Positions 1-8,878 of a stretch of DNA of 64,000 bases are shown piece after piece (positions within the stretch are counted from its first letter, which is position 1; each line of letters starts with the position of its first letter). This stretch comes from Brevibacterium sp. S111 (GTDB lineage Bacteria > Actinomycetota > Actinomycetes > Actinomycetales > Brevibacteriaceae): positions 1-64,000 of the forward strand of contig NZ_RHFH01000004.1 of the NCBI RefSeq assembly GCF_004745075.1, in the 5' to 3' direction. The notes beneath the pieces are model-generated. The model searched no databases. It worked only from the letters and a program-made list of their open reading frames with translations, and had not been told where the DNA came from. Both the position numbers and the translations under genes were made by a program.

Positions 1-17
1 GGCTACTGGGAGTAGCC
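1..17. terminator. Short perfect hairpin at window edge
   Basis: GGCTACT and AGTAGCC form a perfect 7-bp stem around GGG. It is probably the 3' end signal of a gene lying left of the window. There is no T-run, so function is inferred from shape only. Confidence 0.3.
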
Positions 18-35
18 GCCAGGACGACAGGTGCC

Positions 36-59
36 GGCCCCGAGCACACGCTCGGGGCC
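36..59. terminator. Strong hairpin, likely terminator
   Basis: GGCCCCGAGC and GCTCGGGGCC form a perfect 10-bp stem with an ACAC loop. It follows the edge hairpin and precedes the TipAS-domain gene by about 80 bases. No T-tract follows, which is common in high-G+C actinobacteria. It leaves no room for the DNA-binding domain that a full TipA gene would need upstream. Confidence 0.5.
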
Positions 60-139
60 AGTACCACTCCCACCGAGCACCAGTACCAGGTACGTGGACT
101 ATCCGTACCAACCGACGCTACGCGCCAACGATCGCCGAG

Positions 140-700
140 GTGCTCGACCGCACCGAGGACCCGGTCGAGGCGCTGACACGCCATGTGCTCTCGCTCGGAC
201 GCGAGCGGGATCGCATCGACCGGCAGATCGCATCCGTCACCGCGACGATCACGCATTTGAAAGCAGGTGAACCGCTCATGGCGGAAGAGATGTTCGATGG
301 CTTCGACCATCGGCAATACGAAGAAGAGGTGACCGAGCGTTGGGGCGCCGACGCGTACCGACGCTCCGATGAATGGTGGTCCCGGAAGAGTCACACGGAC
401 AAACAGGTGTGGAAATCGCGGGTCGCCGTGCTCTCCCAGGATTGGATCGCCGCCGCAGAGGCGGGGGCGCGGCCCGAATCGGACCGCTGCCAGGAACTCG
501 CCCGCCGTCATATCGAATGGCTGAAGGCGATTCCGGGCACCCCGGCCCATGATCCCGCAGGGGATCTCGCCGGCTACGTGCGCGGCCTCGGCCGAATGTA
601 CGTCGACGACCCACGACTCGGTGCGAACTACGGCGGGACCGCAGGCGCCGAGTTGGTCAGGGACTCACTCGACCGCTGGCTCGAGGCCCATCGGATCTGA
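140..700 (+). CDS. TipAS-domain protein, HTH-less remnant of a MerR/TipA regulator
   Basis: The 186-residue frame matches the C-terminal part of TipA-type MerR regulators: a short dimerisation helix (about residues 1-42) followed by a TipAS ligand-binding domain, seen in MAEEMFDGFDHRQYEEEV. The N-terminal MerR helix-turn-helix is absent, and the in-frame sequence upstream does not resemble one. The GTG at 140 has no ribosome site. The internal ATG at 278 has AGGTGA about 8 nt upstream and coincides with the start of the TipAS domain; in Streptomyces lividans tipA a stand-alone TipAS is also made from an internal start. It may therefore be a truncated pseudogene or a functional ligand-binding (drug-sequestering) protein of about 140 residues. 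Confidence 0.6.
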   Translation: MLDRTEDPVEALTRHVLSLGRERDRIDRQIASVTATITHLKAGEPLMAEEMFDGFDHRQYEEEVTERWGADAYRRSDEWWSRKSHTDKQVWKSRVAVLSQDWIAAAEAGARPESDRCQELARRHIEWLKAIPGTPAHDPAGDLAGYVRGLGRMYVDDPRLGANYGGTAGAELVRDSLDRWLEAHRI

Positions 701-727
701 GACGGCCCGCGACGGACCTCATCTGGT

Positions 728-1132
728 TCAGGGCAGTTCGGAGAGTGCCTGACGGATCTTCTCTGCAGGCACCTCCAACTGCTCCGGGGTCTGCATCGGA
801 GCTCGATCGGAGATGTCGAAGTCGTCCATCGAGTTCGTCGGCAGAACGTGGATGTGCAGGTGGGGCACTTCATAACCGACGATGAGCAGACCGATGCGCT
901 CGCAGTCGAGGGCCCTCTTCTGCGCTTCACCAAGCCTCTTCGCCACGGTCATGAGATGGTTCATCAGCTCCTGGTCAGCATCGATCCAGTGCGAGATCTC
1001 CTCACGCGGGACCACCATGAGATGACCTTCTGTCATCGGAGCAACGTCGAGGAAGGCGACGCACTTCTCGTCCTCATGGACGAAGGTGCCGGGAATCTCG
1101 CCATTGATGATCTTCGTGAACAGCGTGGCCAT
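728..1132 (-). CDS. HIT family hydrolase
   Basis: A 134-residue histidine-triad protein of the HINT/Hit class, predicted to hydrolyse nucleotide phosphoramidate or dinucleotide substrates. The HIT motif HLHIHVLP lies near residue 95, and the N-terminal FTKIINGEIPG is typical of the family. The start at 1132 is chosen because AAGGAGGA lies 7 nt upstream; the open frame continues further but reads into low-quality sequence. It is convergent with the TipAS gene (27 bases between them). The physiological substrate cannot be read from sequence. Confidence 0.9.
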   Translation of the reverse strand: MATLFTKIINGEIPGTFVHEDEKCVAFLDVAPMTEGHLMVVPREEISHWIDADQELMNHLMTVAKRLGEAQKRALDCERIGLLIVGYEVPHLHIHVLPTNSMDDFDISDRAPMQTPEQLEVPAEKIRQALSELP

Positions 1133-1193
1133 GTGGAGTCCTCCTTGCAGTCCCCGCGGAGCGTGGACCCGCCCGCGGAATGTGGCTCGAATT

Positions 1194-1661
1194 TCAAAGG
1201 CAGGAGACGGCCGCAGCGAAATCCGCGCCGAAGTCGCGGGTCTCGGTGCGAGCGACCTGCCTGCCACTGACGATCGTACCTGTCGGGGCGATCACGAAGA
1301 CCCCGCGCTCGGCGACGCCGTGGATCGGGTCGAAGACGCCGAAGGCACGGGCCGACTCACCGTGCGGCCAGAAGTCCGACAGCAGCACGATATCGGTGTC
1401 GGCGTGCCGGGCCCAGGCGGCCAGGGTGTACTTCGAGTCCACGGACACCACGACCACCTCGACAGCCCGCCCGCGCTCGCGCATCCGCTTCTGCCACACA
1501 TCGAGTGCGGCGAGTTCGTCACCGCAGATCGGTGAGAACGCAAACGGGACGAAAACGAGCACGACCACGCGAGGTCGGGCCGCCTCGGTGAGGGTGAAGA
1601 CCGATCCGAACTGATCGGGAAGGGCGAGATCCGGGGCCCGGTCACCGGGCCTGAGGATCAT
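1194..1661 (-). CDS. AhpE-like peroxiredoxin
   Basis: A 155-residue thioredoxin-fold peroxidase of the AhpE/1-Cys Prx group, which reduces peroxides through a peroxidatic cysteine. That cysteine is Cys46 in PFAFSPICGDE; the usual PxxxTxxC motif here has Ser43 in place of Thr. The only other cysteine is the penultimate residue (Cys154), a possible resolving residue. Its ATG overlaps the stop of the DUF3052 gene as ATGA, so the two are probably translationally coupled. The order ahpE - DUF3052 - aceE resembles M. tuberculosis Rv2238c-Rv2241, which supports the name. Confidence 0.85.
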   Translation of the reverse strand: MILRPGDRAPDLALPDQFGSVFTLTEAARPRVVVLVFVPFAFSPICGDELAALDVWQKRMRERGRAVEVVVVSVDSKYTLAAWARHADTDIVLLSDFWPHGESARAFGVFDPIHGVAERGVFVIAPTGTIVSGRQVARTETRDFGADFAAAVSCL

Positions 1662-2101
1662 GAGAAGTTCTTTTTGCCTACGAGTCGGAAACCGGCCCAA
1701 TCATCGGCGGCACTGACCGTCGACGTCACGTGCATCCCGGCGGTCGGAGCCGCCTCGGAGATGTCGGCTGGGCTGATGTGGCCGGGGCGGTTCGCCTTCG
1801 GGCTGAGCAGCCACACGACTCCGCCCTCCTTCAACGTGGCCTGGGCGTCGACGAGGCCGTCGATGAGATCATCGTCGTCCGATCGCCACCACATGAGGAT
1901 CACGTCATAGACATCGTCCTCTTCGCCGTCGGCGATCTTGTCTCCGATGATGCTTTCGATCGCCTCGCAGAGTGCCTGGTCGACATCGTCGTCATAGCCG
2001 ATCTCTTGCACATAGTCGCCCTTGCTGAAGCCGAGGTTGTGTCCCAGCTCGTTCGCGAGGGTCGAAGTGGAGGATGTCCTTTCAGAAGCGGAGTTGCTCA
2101 T
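1658..2101 (-). CDS. DUF3052 family protein
   Basis: A 147-residue acidic cytosolic protein of the actinobacterial DUF3052 family. It has a Ser/Thr-rich N-terminus (about residues 1-15), then LGFSKGDYVQEIGYDDDVD, an acidic middle segment and a C-terminal GFRLVGKK. Function is unknown. It is divergent from aceE and coupled by a 4-base ATGA overlap to the peroxiredoxin. The upstream sequence on this strand has TTGCAC and AACAAT 18 bases apart, the latter 6 bases before the ATG, so a leaderless transcript is possible but the -10 is poor. Confidence 0.85.
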   Translation of the reverse strand: MSNSASERTSSTSTLANELGHNLGFSKGDYVQEIGYDDDVDQALCEAIESIIGDKIADGEEDDVYDVILMWWRSDDDDLIDGLVDAQATLKEGGVVWLLSPKANRPGHISPADISEAAPTAGMHVTSTVSAADDWAGFRLVGKKNFS

Positions 2102-2363
2102 GCCTGTATTGTTCCGTCAACAGTGGTCAAGGTGCAAATGATGTCCGCGCCCGCGCGCCGCAAGCGCAGTCAAAGGGCATCTAAGCACGCATTTCCGTCA
2201 GGGAAATCACAAGTGAACGGCACAGCGAAGTTTGCCTGCCCGTACTAGGCTGACCTGTGTATCGGGTGGACCCTGGGCTCAGACATCCTGCGGACCACAC
2301 TCCATCTGATGGACATGATCTCTACACCAATGAAGATCGTGGAGCTGAAGAGAGGACCACATC

Positions 2364-5126
2364 GTGGACAATCGGAATCAGGGCGGCCCCATTCTCAACG
2401 GCCTGCCCAGCCAGGTGCCCGACATCGACCCGGAGGAGACCGAGGAATGGCTGGCCTCCCTCGATGGCCTCATCGATGAGACCGGTCGAACACGAGCACG
2501 CTACATCATGCTGCGCATGCTCGAGCGCTCACGGCAGAAACAGATCGGTGTCCCCAGCCTCACGGCCACCGACTACGTCAACACCATCGGACCCGAGAAC
2601 GAGCCATGGTTCCCCGGCGACGAAGAGGTCGAGCGCCGCTACCGCCGTTGGAACCGCTGGAATGCCGCCATGCTCGTGCACCGGGCCCAGCGTCCCGGCG
2701 TAGAGGTCGGCGGACACATCTCCACCTACGCCTCGTCCGCGACTCTCTACGAGGTCGGGCTCAATCACTTCTTCCGCGGCAAGGACCATCCCGGCGGCGG
2801 TGACCACATCTTCTATCAGGGTCATGCCTCCCCCGGTATGTACGCTCGTGCCTATCTCGAGGGGCGGATGAGCGCCGAACAGCTCGACGGGTTCCGTCAG
2901 CAGCAGTCGCACTTCATCGACGGCAAGCCGCAGGGGCTGCCCTCCTACCCGCACCCGCACCAGCTGCCTGACTTCTGGGAGCACCCCACGGTGTCCATGG
3001 GTCTGGGGCCGATGAACGCGATCGCGCAGGCTCAGTTCGACAAGTACCTGCACAACCGCGGCGTCAAGGACACGTCCCAGCAGCAGACCTGGGCGTTCCT
3101 CGGCGACGGCGAACTCGACGAGCCCGAGAGCCGCGGCATGCTCCATGTCGCCGCTTTCGAAGAGCTCGACAACCTCAACTTCGTCATCAACTGCAACCTG
3201 CAGCGGCTCGACGGCCCCGTCCGCGGCAACGGCAAGATCATGCAGGAGCTCGAATCCTACTTCCGCGGTGCCGGCTGGAACGTCATCAAGGTCGTCTGGG
3301 GACGCGAGTGGGACGCCCTGTTGGCCAAGGACCGCGACGGTGCGCTCGTCAACCTCATGAATGTCACGCCCGACGGTGACTACCAGACCTACAAAGGCGA
3401 GTCCGGCGGGTTCGTCCGCGACAACTTCTTCGGCCGTGATCCGCGCACGAAGGCGATGGTCGAGAATTACAGCGACGAGCAGATCTGGAACCTCAAGCGC
3501 GGAGGCCACGACTATCGCAAGGTCTACGCCGCTTACAAGGCAGCCCTCGAACACACCGGTCAGCCGACGGCGATCCTCGTCAAGACCGTCAAGGGCTACT
3601 CGCTCGGACCTCACTTCGAGGCCCGCAACGCAACGCACCAGATGAAGAAGATGACCGTCGACGACCTCAAACTCGCTCGCGATCACTTCCAGATCCCGAT
3701 CTCGGATAAGGAGCTCGAAGAGAATCCGCAGCTCCCGCCGTACTACCACCCGGGTGTCGACGCCCCCGAACTCAAGTACATGCAGGAGCGTCGTGCCGAG
3801 CTCGGCGGATACTCCCCCGAACGTCGCAGCACCCACATCGACCTCAAGATGCCTTCCGAAAAGGCCTTCGAGGCCGGGCGTCGCGGTTCGGGCAAGCAGC
3901 AGATCGCGACCACGATGGGCTTCGTGCGCGTGCTCAAGGACCTCATGCGGGAGAAGGAGTTCGGTCACCGGATCGTGCCGATCATCCCCGATGAGGCCCG
4001 CACCTTCGGCATGGACTCGTTCTTCCCGACGGCGAAGATCTACAACCCACACGGTCAGAACTACATTTCTGTCGACCGGGACCTGTTCCTCGCGTACAAG
4101 GAAGCCACTGACGGTCAGCTTCTGCACGTGGGCATCAACGAGGCCGGCGCGACCGCAGCACTGACTGCGGCGGGCACCTCGTACGCCACCCACGGCGAGC
4201 CGATGATCCCGTTCTACATCTTCTACTCGATGTTCGGCTTCCAGCGCACCGGCGACTTCTTCTGGGCCGCCGGCGACCAGATGGCCCGCGGATTCGTCCT
4301 CGGTGCCACCGCAGGACGCACGACACTCGTAGCCGAGGGCCTGCAGCACGGCGACGGCCACTCGCATCTGCTCGCCTCGACGTACCCCTCGGTCGTGTCC
4401 TACGACCCGGCTTACAGCTACGAGATCGCCCATATCGTCAAGGACGGCATCCACCGGATGTACGATCCCGCCGATGAACGCGACCCCGACGTGCTCTACT
4501 ACATCACCATGTACAACGAGCCGATGGTCCAGCCGGCCGAGCCGGAGGGCCTCGACGTCGAAGGCGTGCTCAAGGGCCTCTACCTGCTCAAGAAGGGTGC
4601 CGACAACGGTGGGCCGAAGGTTCAGCTAATGGCCTCCGGTGTCGGTGTCCAGTGGGTCCTCGAGGCTCAGGAGCTGCTGGAGAAGGACTGGGGAGTCTCG
4701 GCCGATGTGTGGTCGGTGACTTCGTGGACCGAGCTGCGTCGTGACGGCCTCGACGCCGAGAACGAGCGGCTCAAGCACCCCGACGCCGAATCGCGTGTGC
4801 CCTATGTCAGCGAGAAGATGGCTGAGACCGAAGGCCCGGTCATCGCGACCTCGGATTACATGCGAGCCGTGCCCGACCAGATCCGCCAGTACGTGCCCAG
4901 CCACTTCACCTCGCTCGGCACCGACGGCTACGCGATCTCGGACACCCGTCCCGCGGCTCGTCGCTACTACCTCGTCGACGGTCCGTCTGTGGTCACCCAG
5001 GCGCTCATCTCCCTGGCCGACACCGGGAAGATCTCGGCTGAGAAGGCCGCCGAGGCGGCGAAGAAGTACCAGCTCGACGATGTCCGAGCGGGCAGCTCGG
5101 GATCGACCGAGGGAGCAGGAGCCTGA
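2364..5126 (+). CDS. aceE: Pyruvate dehydrogenase E1 component, homodimeric
   Basis: A 920-residue AceE-type E1 that decarboxylates pyruvate with thiamine diphosphate and reductively acetylates the lipoyl domain of E2, feeding acetyl-CoA to the TCA cycle and to the fatty-acid genes downstream. The ThDP motif begins with GDGELDEP near residue 247 and ends at INCN near residue 275. Length and full-length similarity fit the single-chain E1 of actinobacteria and E. coli rather than the alpha/beta type. The GTG at 2364 is preceded by a purine-rich GAAGAGAGGA. E2 and E3 are not adjacent. It is followed by a 15-bp terminator hairpin. The 262-base divergent region upstream holds no promoter I can place confidently. 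Confidence 0.97.
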   Translation: MDNRNQGGPILNGLPSQVPDIDPEETEEWLASLDGLIDETGRTRARYIMLRMLERSRQKQIGVPSLTATDYVNTIGPENEPWFPGDEEVERRYRRWNRWNAAMLVHRAQRPGVEVGGHISTYASSATLYEVGLNHFFRGKDHPGGGDHIFYQGHASPGMYARAYLEGRMSAEQLDGFRQQQSHFIDGKPQGLPSYPHPHQLPDFWEHPTVSMGLGPMNAIAQAQFDKYLHNRGVKDTSQQQTWAFLGDGELDEPESRGMLHVAAFEELDNLNFVINCNLQRLDGPVRGNGKIMQELESYFRGAGWNVIKVVWGREWDALLAKDRDGALVNLMNVTPDGDYQTYKGESGGFVRDNFFGRDPRTKAMVENYSDEQIWNLKRGGHDYRKVYAAYKAALEHTGQPTAILVKTVKGYSLGPHFEARNATHQMKKMTVDDLKLARDHFQIPISDKELEENPQLPPYYHPGVDAPELKYMQERRAELGGYSPERRSTHIDLKMPSEKAFEAGRRGSGKQQIATTMGFVRVLKDLMREKEFGHRIVPIIPDEARTFGMDSFFPTAKIYNPHGQNYISVDRDLFLAYKEATDGQLLHVGINEAGATAALTAAGTSYATHGEPMIPFYIFYSMFGFQRTGDFFWAAGDQMARGFVLGATAGRTTLVAEGLQHGDGHSHLLASTYPSVVSYDPAYSYEIAHIVKDGIHRMYDPADERDPDVLYYITMYNEPMVQPAEPEGLDVEGVLKGLYLLKKGADNGGPKVQLMASGVGVQWVLEAQELLEKDWGVSADVWSVTSWTELRRDGLDAENERLKHPDAESRVPYVSEKMAETEGPVIATSDYMRAVPDQIRQYVPSHFTSLGTDGYAISDTRPAARRYYLVDGPSVVTQALISLADTGKISAEKAAEAAKKYQLDDVRAGSSGSTEGAGA

Positions 5127-5157
5127 TCTCCTGAGATTGCTCACGCGTTGAGCCCCG

Positions 5158-5190
5158 ATATGGCCGGAGTCTCCAAGACTCCGGCCATAT
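5158..5190 (+). terminator. aceE terminator
   Basis: A perfect 15-bp stem (ATATGGCCGGAGTCT with its complement) closes a CCA loop and is followed by TTGTCTC. It lies 32 bases after the aceE stop and separates aceE from the regulator gene. Confidence 0.85.
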
Positions 5191-5247
5191 TTGTCTCAAA
5201 TTCCCACTGGTTGTATGTCGCTGACAACGTATTTGTGAGTAATCATC

Positions 5248-5253
5248 TAAAGT
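5248..5253 (+). promoter_or_regulatory. Candidate -10 for a leaderless regulator mRNA
   Basis: TAAAGT fits the actinobacterial TANNNT -10 and ends 7 nt before the ATG at 5261, where no ribosome site is present. This spacing puts the transcript start at or next to the start codon. CTGACA at 5221 is 21 bases upstream, too far for a normal -35. Confidence 0.4.
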
Positions 5254-5260
5254 CGTACTC

Positions 5261-6460
5261 ATGATGTCTGATGCCGAGTCCGTGCGCCGTCGCGCCGAAA
5301 CCGCCCGTCGACTGCGGGCGGGAGTCGGGGTCCTGTCGTCGGTGACGCTGCAGCGGCTTGAGACGCAGCTGCCCTGGTACCGCACGATGTCGTCCTCTGA
5401 CCGGTCCTGGGTAGGCTTGCTCGCCCAGTCGGGCATCTCCTCATTCGTCGACTGGTACCGCAAACCCGATAAGAACCTGCGCGTGGTCTCCGACCTGTTC
5501 AAGACCGCTCCGCGCGACCTCGTCCGCGCCATCAGCCTGCAGCAGACACTGCAGCTGCTCAAGATCGTCGTCGAAGTCGTCGAGGAGCGCGTTCCGGACA
5601 TCGCCCGTCCTGTCGAGCAGCCGGCCCTGCGCGAAGCCGTGCTCGTCTATTCGCGCGAGGTGGCCTTCGCCGCCGCCGATGTCTACGCCCGCGCCGCCGA
5701 AGCCCGCGGCAGCTGGGACGCCCGACTCGAGGCTATGGTCATCGACGCTCTCGTTCGCGGAGACTCCGTCGATGAGCTCGCCAGCCGCACCGCTGCCTTC
5801 GGCTGGCAGTCAGACGGCCCAGTGTGCGTCATCGTCGGGCGTGCCCCGCAGCGCTCGGCGAACAAGGGCCTCGACGGAATCCGGCGCAAAGCCAGCAGGT
5901 GGGCCGACGACGCCCTCGTCGGCATCCACGACAACCGGCTGCTCATCGTCCTGGGCGGGGTCACCGAAGTCGATGAGGCCGTCGAGGATCTGTCCGACTG
6001 CTTCGGTCCCTCCGAAGTCATCGTCGGACCCACGGTCCCGGCGCTGGCCGAGGCGGCCACCTCGGCGAAAGCGGCGATCCGCGCACTCAAGGCCGCCACA
6101 GCACGCCCTGACTCCCCGCGGCCGGTCAAGGCCGATGACCTGCTGCCCGAAAGGGCACTGGCCGGAGACCGGATCGCCTTGGGCGAGCTCATCGACCGCT
6201 ATTACGCACCATTGACGTCGGGCACCGGGCAGCTGCTGAAGACCGTCAGCGCGTATGTCGAATTCGGATCCTCGCTCGAAGCCACGGCCAAGGCGCTGTC
6301 AGTGCATCCGAACACCGTCCGCTACCGTCTGCGCAAGATCACCGAAGCCATCGGACTCGACCCGACGACGTCTCGCGATGCGTTCGTCATCCACATCGCA
6401 TTGGTCTATGGGCGACTGTCAGAAGACGGCGTATTGTCGAACAGCGACAAATCTCATTGA
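5261..6460 (+). CDS. fasR: PucR/CdaR-type regulator of fatty acid synthesis, FasR-like
   Basis: A 399-residue transcription factor with a GGDEF-like central segment and a C-terminal PucR helix-turn-helix at about residues 336-360 (ATAKALSVHPNTVRYRLRK). Genes of this type sit directly upstream of fabD in Streptomyces (FasR, an activator of the fab operon) and in mycobacteria (Rv2242). The same position here suggests it activates fabD-fabH-acpP-fabF; that is inference from context. No Shine-Dalgarno precedes the tandem ATGATG start, whereas TAAAGT lies 7 nt upstream, so a leaderless mRNA is likely. Its stop codon lies inside the -35 of the putative fabD promoter. Confidence 0.85.
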   Translation: MMSDAESVRRRAETARRLRAGVGVLSSVTLQRLETQLPWYRTMSSSDRSWVGLLAQSGISSFVDWYRKPDKNLRVVSDLFKTAPRDLVRAISLQQTLQLLKIVVEVVEERVPDIARPVEQPALREAVLVYSREVAFAAADVYARAAEARGSWDARLEAMVIDALVRGDSVDELASRTAAFGWQSDGPVCVIVGRAPQRSANKGLDGIRRKASRWADDALVGIHDNRLLIVLGGVTEVDEAVEDLSDCFGPSEVIVGPTVPALAEAATSAKAAIRALKAATARPDSPRPVKADDLLPERALAGDRIALGELIDRYYAPLTSGTGQLLKTVSAYVEFGSSLEATAKALSVHPNTVRYRLRKITEAIGLDPTTSRDAFVIHIALVYGRLSEDGVLSNSDKSH

Positions 6461-6484
6461 AATCGGTCCGACGTCCATTAGATT
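6457..6484 (+). promoter_or_regulatory. Putative fabD promoter
   Basis: TTGAAA (6457-6462) and TAGATT (6479-6484) are separated by 16 bases, a good sigma-70-type match, with a predicted start near 6491 and a leader of about 25 bases before the fabD GTG. The -35 overlaps the fasR stop codon. The fab genes can therefore be transcribed apart from fasR. Confidence 0.55.
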
Positions 6485-6515
6485 GGCATCTGGAACCCAA
6501 CGAAAAGAGAACTGA

Positions 6516-7421
6516 GTGCTAGCAATCACCTGCCCGGGCCAGGGGGCCCAGAAGTCCGGCTTCCTCAACTCCTTCCTCGAGCTCGATACCTTCTCCGCAC
6601 AGATCGACGTGCTCTCGACCGCCTCGGGGATCGACCTGCGCCTGCACGGCACCGAATCCGATGACGAGACGATCAAGGACACGGCGCTGGCACAGCCGCT
6701 GCTCGTCGCCTCGGCGATCGCCTGCGCCGCCGAGCTCGGTGTCAGCCCCGACGTCGTGGCCGGACACTCGGTCGGTGAGATCGCGGCCGCACAGCTCGCG
6801 GGTGTCTTCTCCCCCGCCGATGCCATGCGGTTCGTGTCGGTGCGTGCCACAGGCATGGCCGCCGCCGCTGCCGCCACGCCCACCGGTATGGCCGCCGTCG
6901 TCGGCGGACAGCCCGAAGACGTGTTCGCCGCCATCGAAGCCGCCGGTGCCAGCCCGGCCAATGTCAACGGCGGTGGACAGACCGTCGCCGCCGGTTCCCT
7001 CGCTTCGCTGCAGACCTTGTCGGAGAACCCGCCCGAGCGAGCACGCGTCATCGCGCTGCCCGTCGCCGGCGCCTTCCACACCGAGTTCATGGCTGCGGCG
7101 ACCGAGGACCTCGCCACCACCGCCTCGGCGCTGGAGGTCACCGACCCGCAGGTGCGCATCCTCAGCAATTCTGACGGCAGCGCTGTTGCAGACGGCCGCG
7201 AATACGTCGACCGCCTCGTCAAGCAGGTCACGAACCCGGTCCGCTGGGACCTGTGCCAGGAGACCCTGCTCGACTCCGGAGTCACCGGAATGATCGAACT
7301 CGTGCCCGGTGGCACCCTCACCGGCATCGCTCGACGCGCCATGAAGGGCGTGGAGACATTCCCCATCAAATCAGCCGCCGACCTCGACGGCGCGCGTGAG
7401 TTCGCGGCAGCTCACGCCTGA
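6516..7421 (+). CDS. fabD: Malonyl-CoA:ACP transacylase
   Basis: A 301-residue FabD that moves malonyl groups from CoA to acyl carrier protein. The N-terminal GQGAQ loop and the nucleophile motif GHSVGE (Ser85) are present, and AGAFHTEFM near residue 190 carries the catalytic histidine. The start is GTG, with AAAAGAGA upstream. It is the first gene of the type II fatty acid synthesis run and is 18 bases from fabH. Alanine-rich stretches around residues 110-120 match the family in high-G+C hosts. Confidence 0.95.
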   Translation: MLAITCPGQGAQKSGFLNSFLELDTFSAQIDVLSTASGIDLRLHGTESDDETIKDTALAQPLLVASAIACAAELGVSPDVVAGHSVGEIAAAQLAGVFSPADAMRFVSVRATGMAAAAAATPTGMAAVVGGQPEDVFAAIEAAGASPANVNGGGQTVAAGSLASLQTLSENPPERARVIALPVAGAFHTEFMAAATEDLATTASALEVTDPQVRILSNSDGSAVADGREYVDRLVKQVTNPVRWDLCQETLLDSGVTGMIELVPGGTLTGIARRAMKGVETFPIKSAADLDGAREFAAAHA

Positions 7422-7439
7422 GAATCGAAGGACAACACA

Positions 7440-8441
7440 ATGCCAACACTGCAGACAGCCGAGCTCGGCACCTTCTCCCGCATCGCCGGGATCGGCGCCT
7501 ACCGGGCAGAGAACCTCGTCACGAATGACGATATCGCCGGGCCGATCAACTCCTCGGACGAATGGATCCGTCAGCGCACCGGTATCGTCACCCGCCGTCG
7601 TGCCAGCAAGGACGTCGGCGTTCTCGACATGTGCGAGGAAGCCGCACTCGAAGCCATCGCCTCGTCCGGTCTCAAACCCGAGGACATCGGCGCGATCATC
7701 ATCTCCACGGTGACCTTCCCCTACATGACCCCCTCGGCTGCCGCCGCCCTCACCGATCGCCTCGGCACCGGCCCGATCCCCGCATGGGACATCAGCGCCG
7801 CGTGCGCGGGCTACTGCTACGGCATCGGCCAGGCCGATTCGCTGGTGCGGTCCGGAGCCATGGACAACATCCTCGTCATCGGTGCTGAGAAGCTCTCGGA
7901 CATCATCGATCCTGAGGACCGTTCGATCTCCTTCATCCTCGGTGACGGTGCCGGTGCGGTCGTCGTGACCTCGTCCGACGAGCCCGGCATTTCGAAGACC
8001 GTGTGGGGCTCGAAGGGCGAGAACTGGTCGACCATTCGGATGACCGAATCGCTCATGGATGTCCGCGACGACCGTGATCTTCCGTTCCCGACCCTGCGCC
8101 AGGACGGTCCGACCGTCTTCCGCTGGGCCGTGTGGGACGGCGCCGAGGTGGCCAAGGAAGCCCTCGCCGCTTCCGGTGTCGCAGCCGAGGATCTCGCAGC
8201 GTTCATTCCGCACCAGGCGAACATGCGCATCATCGATGAGCTCGCCAAGCAGCTCAAGCTGCCGGACTCGGTCGTCATCGCCCGTGACATCGCCGACAAC
8301 GGCAACACTTCGGCAGCGTCGATCCCGCTGGCCACCGAACGTCTTCTGCGCGAACAGCCCGAACTCAGCGGCGGGCTCGCCCTGCAGATGGGCTTCGGCG
8401 CGGGCCTCGTCTACGGCGCGCAGGTCGTCCGCCTGCCCTGA
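7440..8441 (+). CDS. fabH: 3-oxoacyl-ACP synthase III
   Basis: A 333-residue KAS III that condenses an acyl-CoA primer with malonyl-ACP to start chain synthesis. The Cys-His-Asn triad is visible: Cys122 in SAACAGYCYG, His258 in PHQANMR and Asn289 in DNGNTSAAS. RBS GAAGGA lies upstream of the ATG. Primer choice (branched or straight acyl-CoA) cannot be read from sequence; branched-chain use would fit an actinobacterium. A hairpin follows before acpP. Confidence 0.95.
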   Translation: MPTLQTAELGTFSRIAGIGAYRAENLVTNDDIAGPINSSDEWIRQRTGIVTRRRASKDVGVLDMCEEAALEAIASSGLKPEDIGAIIISTVTFPYMTPSAAAALTDRLGTGPIPAWDISAACAGYCYGIGQADSLVRSGAMDNILVIGAEKLSDIIDPEDRSISFILGDGAGAVVVTSSDEPGISKTVWGSKGENWSTIRMTESLMDVRDDRDLPFPTLRQDGPTVFRWAVWDGAEVAKEALAASGVAAEDLAAFIPHQANMRIIDELAKQLKLPDSVVIARDIADNGNTSAASIPLATERLLREQPELSGGLALQMGFGAGLVYGAQVVRLP

Positions 8442-8449
8442 GACACACC

Positions 8450-8473
8450 ATTCACGGAAAACTCTCCGTGAAT
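8450..8473 (+). terminator. Hairpin between fabH and acpP
   Basis: ATTCACGGA and TCCGTGAAT form a 9-bp stem with a 6-base loop, in the 118-base gap between fabH and acpP. It may be a partial terminator or an mRNA-processing signal that uncouples the abundant acpP message. TAAGAT just downstream (8478) is a possible -10 for acpP but lacks a convincing -35. Confidence 0.5.
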
Positions 8474-8559
8474 GTCCTAAGATATTCGGCGGGACACTCG
8501 TCGAAACGTTCCTCAAACGGTCGAAAAACCCTCGGCCGAAATCAGAAAGTAGGAAAGAA

Positions 8560-8811
8560 ATGGCATTCACCGAAGCTGAAGTCCTCGCTGGGCTCGCAGA
8601 GATCGTCAACGAAGAGACCGGCCTGGCCGTTGAAGCAGTCGAAGCCGACAAGTCGTTCACCGATGACCTCGACATCGACTCGATCTCGATGATGACCATC
8701 GTCGTCAACGCTGAGAAGAAGTTCGGCGTGAAGATCCCCGATGACGACGTCAAGGATCTCGTGACCGTTCAGGACGCTGTCGACTACATCAACAAGGCGC
8801 AGGAAGCCTGA
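8560..8811 (+). CDS. acpP: Acyl carrier protein
   Basis: An 83-residue acidic ACP that carries growing acyl chains. The phosphopantetheine attachment site is Ser41 in DLDIDSIS, with Ile instead of the common Leu after the serine. RBS AGTAGGAAAG precedes the ATG. It is shorter than mycobacterial AcpM and has no C-terminal extension, consistent with ordinary type II fatty acid synthesis rather than meromycolate synthesis. A strong terminator follows at 8826. Confidence 0.95.
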   Translation: MAFTEAEVLAGLAEIVNEETGLAVEAVEADKSFTDDLDIDSISMMTIVVNAEKKFGVKIPDDDVKDLVTVQDAVDYINKAQEA

Positions 8812-8825
8812 ACCACAGCAGCCGA

Positions 8826-8853
8826 ACACGGCCCGTCCACCGACGGGCCGTGT
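8826..8853 (+). terminator. acpP terminator
   Basis: A perfect 12-bp stem (ACACGGCCCGTC with its complement) has a CACC loop. It lies between acpP and fabF, so fabF is either read through at lower level or has its own promoter. Confidence 0.75.
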
Positions 8854-8878
8854 CCACACTATCGACGAGGTTTGTACC

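Noticed and set aside
2229-2256. aceE promoter with TAGGCT as -10
   Set aside because: The hexamer fits TANNNT but no acceptable -35 lies 16-18 bases upstream.
2529-4454. 641-codon open frame opposite aceE
   Set aside because: It is the complementary shadow of a highly conserved enzyme in G+C-rich DNA; it has no family resemblance and no RBS.
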